55,235 nt of DNA. It comes from Phenylobacterium sp. CCH9-H3. GTDB lineage: Bacteria; Pseudomonadota; Alphaproteobacteria; Caulobacterales; Caulobacteraceae. The position numbers were made by a program, and so were the translations under genes. Every line of letters begins with the position of its first letter. Position 1 is the stretch's first letter. This document shows, piece by piece, positions 52,468 to 55,235 of the stretch. Below the pieces are notes generated by a model, which had not been told where the DNA came from, ran no database searches, and saw only the letters and a program-made list of their open reading frames with translations. The stretch lies in the NCBI RefSeq assembly GCF_001557235.1, contig NZ_LSJI01000206.1, positions 1 to 55,235 on the forward strand, in the 5' to 3' direction.

Positions 52468-53205
52468 TTGGCAAGCTCCGGCTCCTATGCCCGAGGCGAT
52501 CGACCGCGCTCGGTTCCGGACCCCGACGCGGCTGCACACGCGGCCGCAGCAAAGGCGCAACTGGCATACAATAAGCGTCAGGCCGCGGAGGTAGAACGGC
52601 GCCGTGCGGCGAGCCCAACGGTCTCTCCCGCAAGTAAGGGGCCCGAGTGGGCTCCCGACGTGGGCCATCCAGGCGCCTTGGAATCCATGATCCCGGTCTG
52701 GGGTTCGGGGCGGGAGGCTCTCGCCGACTTGCATGACGGTGATTACGTGGGCGCCGCCGGTAATGGCGCCATGGCCTTGTCCGATGTCGCCTTAGCCAAG
52801 GGCGTATTGGTCGCGCTCGGCAAGGGCGCCGTTAAGGTGGGTGGCTCTTACGCTTGGCGAAGCAAGCCTTGGGACGAGGCGCCGGGTGTGCGCAGATGGA
52901 TGGGCGAGAAAGGATACCTCAAGCCTGGAGAGCATGGGCATCATGGCATTGTCCCGCAGGGTGGCTGGGGCAAGGCGGTGCCAGACTACATCAAGAACCA
53001 GCCCTGGAACATTAAGGGGCTGGACCGGGTGACTCACGGTCGAATTCACGGCCGGTATACCGTGGATGGCGTTAAGCTTCCACGGTTTGGGCTTGCCGAG
53101 CGCGTATGGCATGGGACGCCGACCTGGACCAAGCCCGCTGCCGTGTCCGGCGCTGGCGGCGCTGTTCGCGCTCCGACCCTTGCAGCGGAGAAGCAGCGGC
53201 GATGA
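52468..53205 (+). CDS. Polymorphic-toxin-like protein with C-terminal His/Trp nuclease-type domain
   Basis: A 245-residue protein. Residues 20-50 are an Ala/Arg-rich coiled stretch. Residues about 67-113 resemble the pre-toxin linker seen before Rhs and CDI toxin tips (PVWGSGREALADLHDGDY then NGAMALSDVALAKG). Residues about 150-222 form a compact C-terminal domain with GHHGIVPQGGWGK, NQPWN, two further His (190, 194) and WHGTPTW, matching toxin domains I know from Rhs tips whose activity is probably nucleolytic. The start is TTG with AGGAGA 6 bases upstream. No signal peptide or export domain is seen. Codon use is less GC-biased than in its neighbours, which suggests transfer. It overlaps a putative immunity gene by 4 bases. 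Confidence 0.75.
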   Translation: MASSGSYARGDRPRSVPDPDAAAHAAAAKAQLAYNKRQAAEVERRRAASPTVSPASKGPEWAPDVGHPGALESMIPVWGSGREALADLHDGDYVGAAGNGAMALSDVALAKGVLVALGKGAVKVGGSYAWRSKPWDEAPGVRRWMGEKGYLKPGEHGHHGIVPQGGWGKAVPDYIKNQPWNIKGLDRVTHGRIHGRYTVDGVKLPRFGLAERVWHGTPTWTKPAAVSGAGGAVRAPTLAAEKQRR

Positions 53206-54089
53206 TCTTAACGAACGGTCTGGCCCAGGGACTGATATTCTTTGCCGGGTTTTGCGTCGTCGTCCTCCTCTACGAGCGTCTGCGCATCGCCTTTCGCAAA
53301 TCGGCTCCCAAAATCACCTTGGATCCTGCGGAGGTTTCGAAGCTTCGCGCTAGGATTGCGCGGATGGCCCGGCCGGCCCTCTCGCTCGGCCCTGCCCCAT
53401 CCCCGGCGTTCTCGAAGATTGGAGGCCGCCCGGAATTAGCCTCTGACGTTTCATGGCCCGTGGGCGAAGAGGGTCCCTTGGCGTTCGTGGCGCAGATCGA
53501 CCTGGAGGCTGTGAAGTCGGAGATCGGCTTTGATTGGCTGCCGGAAGAAGGCCGCATCTATCTGTTCTTCGACGACGAACGGAACGGACTGGCGGATTGC
53601 GGCAAGATCATCTTCACCCGCGCCGCACCCGGGCCAGAGGCGAACCCACCCCAGCCGCTGCCGAAGCATCGGCGTTTCGACGAGCGCAGGGTCAACTTCA
53701 GACGCTTCACGTCGCTGCCGAGCGAGGATTGGCTTGGTGAGGAGTGGCCGAGCGGGCTAAGCCTTGGGGAAGGGGCGACGTTAGAGGAGGCCACCTTCGG
53801 CGACGATCCCGACCACCGGGTGGGTGGCTACCCGAGCGAGATTCAGGCCAGCCAGATGTTCCTCGAGTGCGAGTATCTGCACCGGGGGCTCACGCTGGAT
53901 TATCGAGCACCCGTTCCGGACGACCTTCTGCAGGCGTCTCGACAATGGCGGCTACTGCTGCAGATCGACTCCGACCCCGCCTTGAAGATGAACTGGTGGG
54001 ACGGTGGGCGCCTCTATGTCTTCGCCCGCACGCGGGATGTGAAGCGGGGCGATTTTTCCAAAACGGTGACGATCACCCAGACGCACTGA
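53202..54089 (+). CDS. DUF1963 (YwqG-like) protein with membrane anchor, probable immunity protein
   Basis: A 295-residue protein. One membrane segment at about 7-25 is followed by a DUF1963 domain. The markers are GGRPELASDVSWPVGEEGPLAFVAQIDL (quoted here in parts: GGRPELASDVSWP and PLAFVAQIDL) near residues 75-105, LLLQIDSD near 258 and WWDGGRLYVFAR near 270. DUF1963 proteins often neighbour toxin genes and are thought to act as immunity proteins in such loci. The gene overlaps the toxin-like gene (ATGA) and should be co-translated with it. The membrane anchor is unusual for an inhibitor of a cytosolic nuclease, so another role is possible. Confidence 0.8.
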   Translation: MILTNGLAQGLIFFAGFCVVVLLYERLRIAFRKSAPKITLDPAEVSKLRARIARMARPALSLGPAPSPAFSKIGGRPELASDVSWPVGEEGPLAFVAQIDLEAVKSEIGFDWLPEEGRIYLFFDDERNGLADCGKIIFTRAAPGPEANPPQPLPKHRRFDERRVNFRRFTSLPSEDWLGEEWPSGLSLGEGATLEEATFGDDPDHRVGGYPSEIQASQMFLECEYLHRGLTLDYRAPVPDDLLQASRQWRLLLQIDSDPALKMNWWDGGRLYVFARTRDVKRGDFSKTVTITQTH

Positions 54090-54160
54090 ACCGAGCGTGG
54101 CGTGCCACCGTTTGCGCGGCGATGATTGAGCCGAAGCCTGGGCCAAGTTAGAGCCGCCCC

Positions 54161-55235
54161 ATGAACGTCAGCGTCTTCGACCTCTTCAAGCTGGGCGTGG
54201 GGCCGTCGAGCTCACACACCATGGGCCCGATGACGGCGGCGGGCCGGTTCCTGGAGCGGCTGGGACCGGATCTGCCGCGGACCGCGCGGGTGCAGGCGAC
54301 GCTCTACGCCTCGCTGGCGCTGACCGGCCGGGGGCACGCGACCGACCGGGCCGTGATCCTGGGCCTGGCGGGGCTGCAGCCGCGCACCCTCGACCCGGAC
54401 GCGGCCGACGTGGTCGTCGAGACAGTCCGCGCGGCAGGGCGGTTGAAGCTGGGCGGCATCCACGAGATCGGCTTCGATGAAGCGCGGGACATCGCCTGGG
54501 AGGGCCGCACGCGGCTGCCGCAGCATCCGAACGCCATGCGGTTCGAGGCCTTCGACGCGGCGGGCGCCTCGCTGGCGTCGCGGACCTATTTCTCCATCGG
54601 CGGCGGGTTCGTGCGGGACGAGGACGAGATCGGCCAGAACACCGCGCCGGAGCGCGCCCTGCCGGCGCCCTTCCCGTTCGACTCCGGCGCCGAGCTCCTG
54701 GCGCAGGCCGAGGCGGCGGGCCTGAGCATCGCGGCCCTGATGACCGCCAACGAGCTGATGGTGCGGACCGAAGCGGAGATCGTGGCGGGCCTCGATGAGA
54801 TCACGGCGGCCATGTACGCCTGCATCGACCGCGGCATGCGGACGGAGGGCGTCCTGCCGGGCTCGCTCAGGGTGACGCGGCGGGCGCATGGCATCTGGCG
54901 CAACCTGGTCGAGAACGCCGACCGGCAGATCGCCGACCCGCTGTCGGCGCTGGACTGGGTCAACCTGTGGGCCCTGGCGGTCAACGAGGAGAACGCCGCC
55001 GGCGGGCGCGTCGTGACGGCGCCGACAAATGGGGCGGCTGGGCTGCTGCCGGCGGTGCTGCGCTACTACGACCGGTTCCACCAGGGCACCGCGGCGGGGC
55101 GGCACACCTTCCTGCTGACGGCCGGCGCCATCGGCGCGCTCTACAAAACCAACGCCTCGATCTCGGGAGCCGAAGTCGGCTGCCAGGGCGAGGTGGGCGT
55201 GGCCTGTTCGATGGCGCCGGCCGTCAGCAGGAAGG
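54161..55235 (+). CDS. sdaA: L-serine ammonia-lyase (L-serine dehydratase), partial
   Basis: The first 358 residues are visible; the window ends before the stop. The start MNVSVFDLFKLGVGPSSSHT is the classical beta-subunit motif, and the alpha part carries VVTAPTNGAAGLLPAVLRYY near residue 287. Near 345 lies the GCQGEVGVACSMAP cysteine pair, part of the [4Fe-4S] ligands. The enzyme deaminates serine to pyruvate. The usual length is about 455-460 residues, so roughly 100 are missing. It is in one-chain form and follows the toxin/immunity pair with a 71-base gap. Confidence 0.93.
   Translation, partial: MNVSVFDLFKLGVGPSSSHTMGPMTAAGRFLERLGPDLPRTARVQATLYASLALTGRGHATDRAVILGLAGLQPRTLDPDAADVVVETVRAAGRLKLGGIHEIGFDEARDIAWEGRTRLPQHPNAMRFEAFDAAGASLASRTYFSIGGGFVRDEDEIGQNTAPERALPAPFPFDSGAELLAQAEAAGLSIAALMTANELMVRTEAEIVAGLDEITAAMYACIDRGMRTEGVLPGSLRVTRRAHGIWRNLVENADRQIADPLSALDWVNLWALAVNEENAAGGRVVTAPTNGAAGLLPAVLRYYDRFHQGTAAGRHTFLLTAGAIGALYKTNASISGAEVGCQGEVGVACSMAPAVSRK

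Overview
The window is a very GC-rich (roughly 70% by eye), densely coded chromosomal segment of an alphaproteobacterium. Gene content fits the Caulobacterales, with Phenylobacterium or a close relative the best guess: a fused IorAB-type oxidoreductase, the ftsEX-DUF3426-hpt neighbourhood, a DUF2125 protein, a TonB receptor, argH-lipoprotein-lysA, and a GTTC-N7-GTTC SOS box of the alphaproteobacterial type. That placement is inferred from gene families, not from a search. I see no insertion sequence, prophage, CRISPR array or origin. Most long reading frames opposite real genes are high-GC shadows and are left out.

Left part (1-9 kb). A four-gene leftward operon with overlapping genes encodes an ADP/ATP-translocase-like transporter with a HEAT-repeat tail, a membrane sensor with a HAMP-like region, a free-standing cyclic-nucleotide-binding-like protein and a second sensor ending in a degenerate PP2C/SpoIIE phosphatase domain (cut by the window edge). 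A complete SpoIIE-type phosphatase sensor is divergent from it. A zinc alcohol dehydrogenase behind a perfect 26-bp palindrome and a small class III cyclase-like protein follow. 9-18 kb holds a rightward operon of ATP-grasp/alpha-E fusion, transglutaminase and a formylglycine-generating-enzyme-like lipoprotein, then lipid-type oxidoreductases, a phosphodiesterase-like protein and a Cro/CI-type regulator.

18-31 kb. A MerR regulator diverges from DUF3703 and TonB-receptor genes across a perfect MerR-type operator, which suggests a metal-responsive module. A TlpA-like thioredoxin and argH start back to back. Then come argH-lipoprotein-lysA, a GNAT/XRE-cupin pair with a palindrome at the regulator start, hpt, DUF3426, ftsE-ftsX-ydcF-plsC and a ChaC-like enzyme.

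31-52 kb is mostly housekeeping and catabolic: methyltransferase, tRNA-Met, glycosyltransferase plus asparagine synthase (with a palindromic repeat inserted in frame), PQQ-type sugar dehydrogenase, a frameshifted nitronate monooxygenase, LhgO-like oxidase, TetR, a TTC38-like protein, a beta-lactamase-fold hydrolase whose ribosome site lies in a hairpin, acyl-CoA dehydrogenase, indolepyruvate oxidoreductase with a divergent Lrp regulator, and pirin.

Right end (52.3-54.1 kb). A two-gene unit encodes a small polymorphic-toxin-like protein and a membrane-anchored DUF1963 protein. It sits behind a perfect GTTC-N7-GTTC LexA box abutting a TTGACA -35 element, suggesting an SOS-induced toxin/immunity pair. 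This unit and the transporter/phosphatase cluster at the left end are the best candidates for undescribed systems. The window ends inside an L-serine dehydratase gene.
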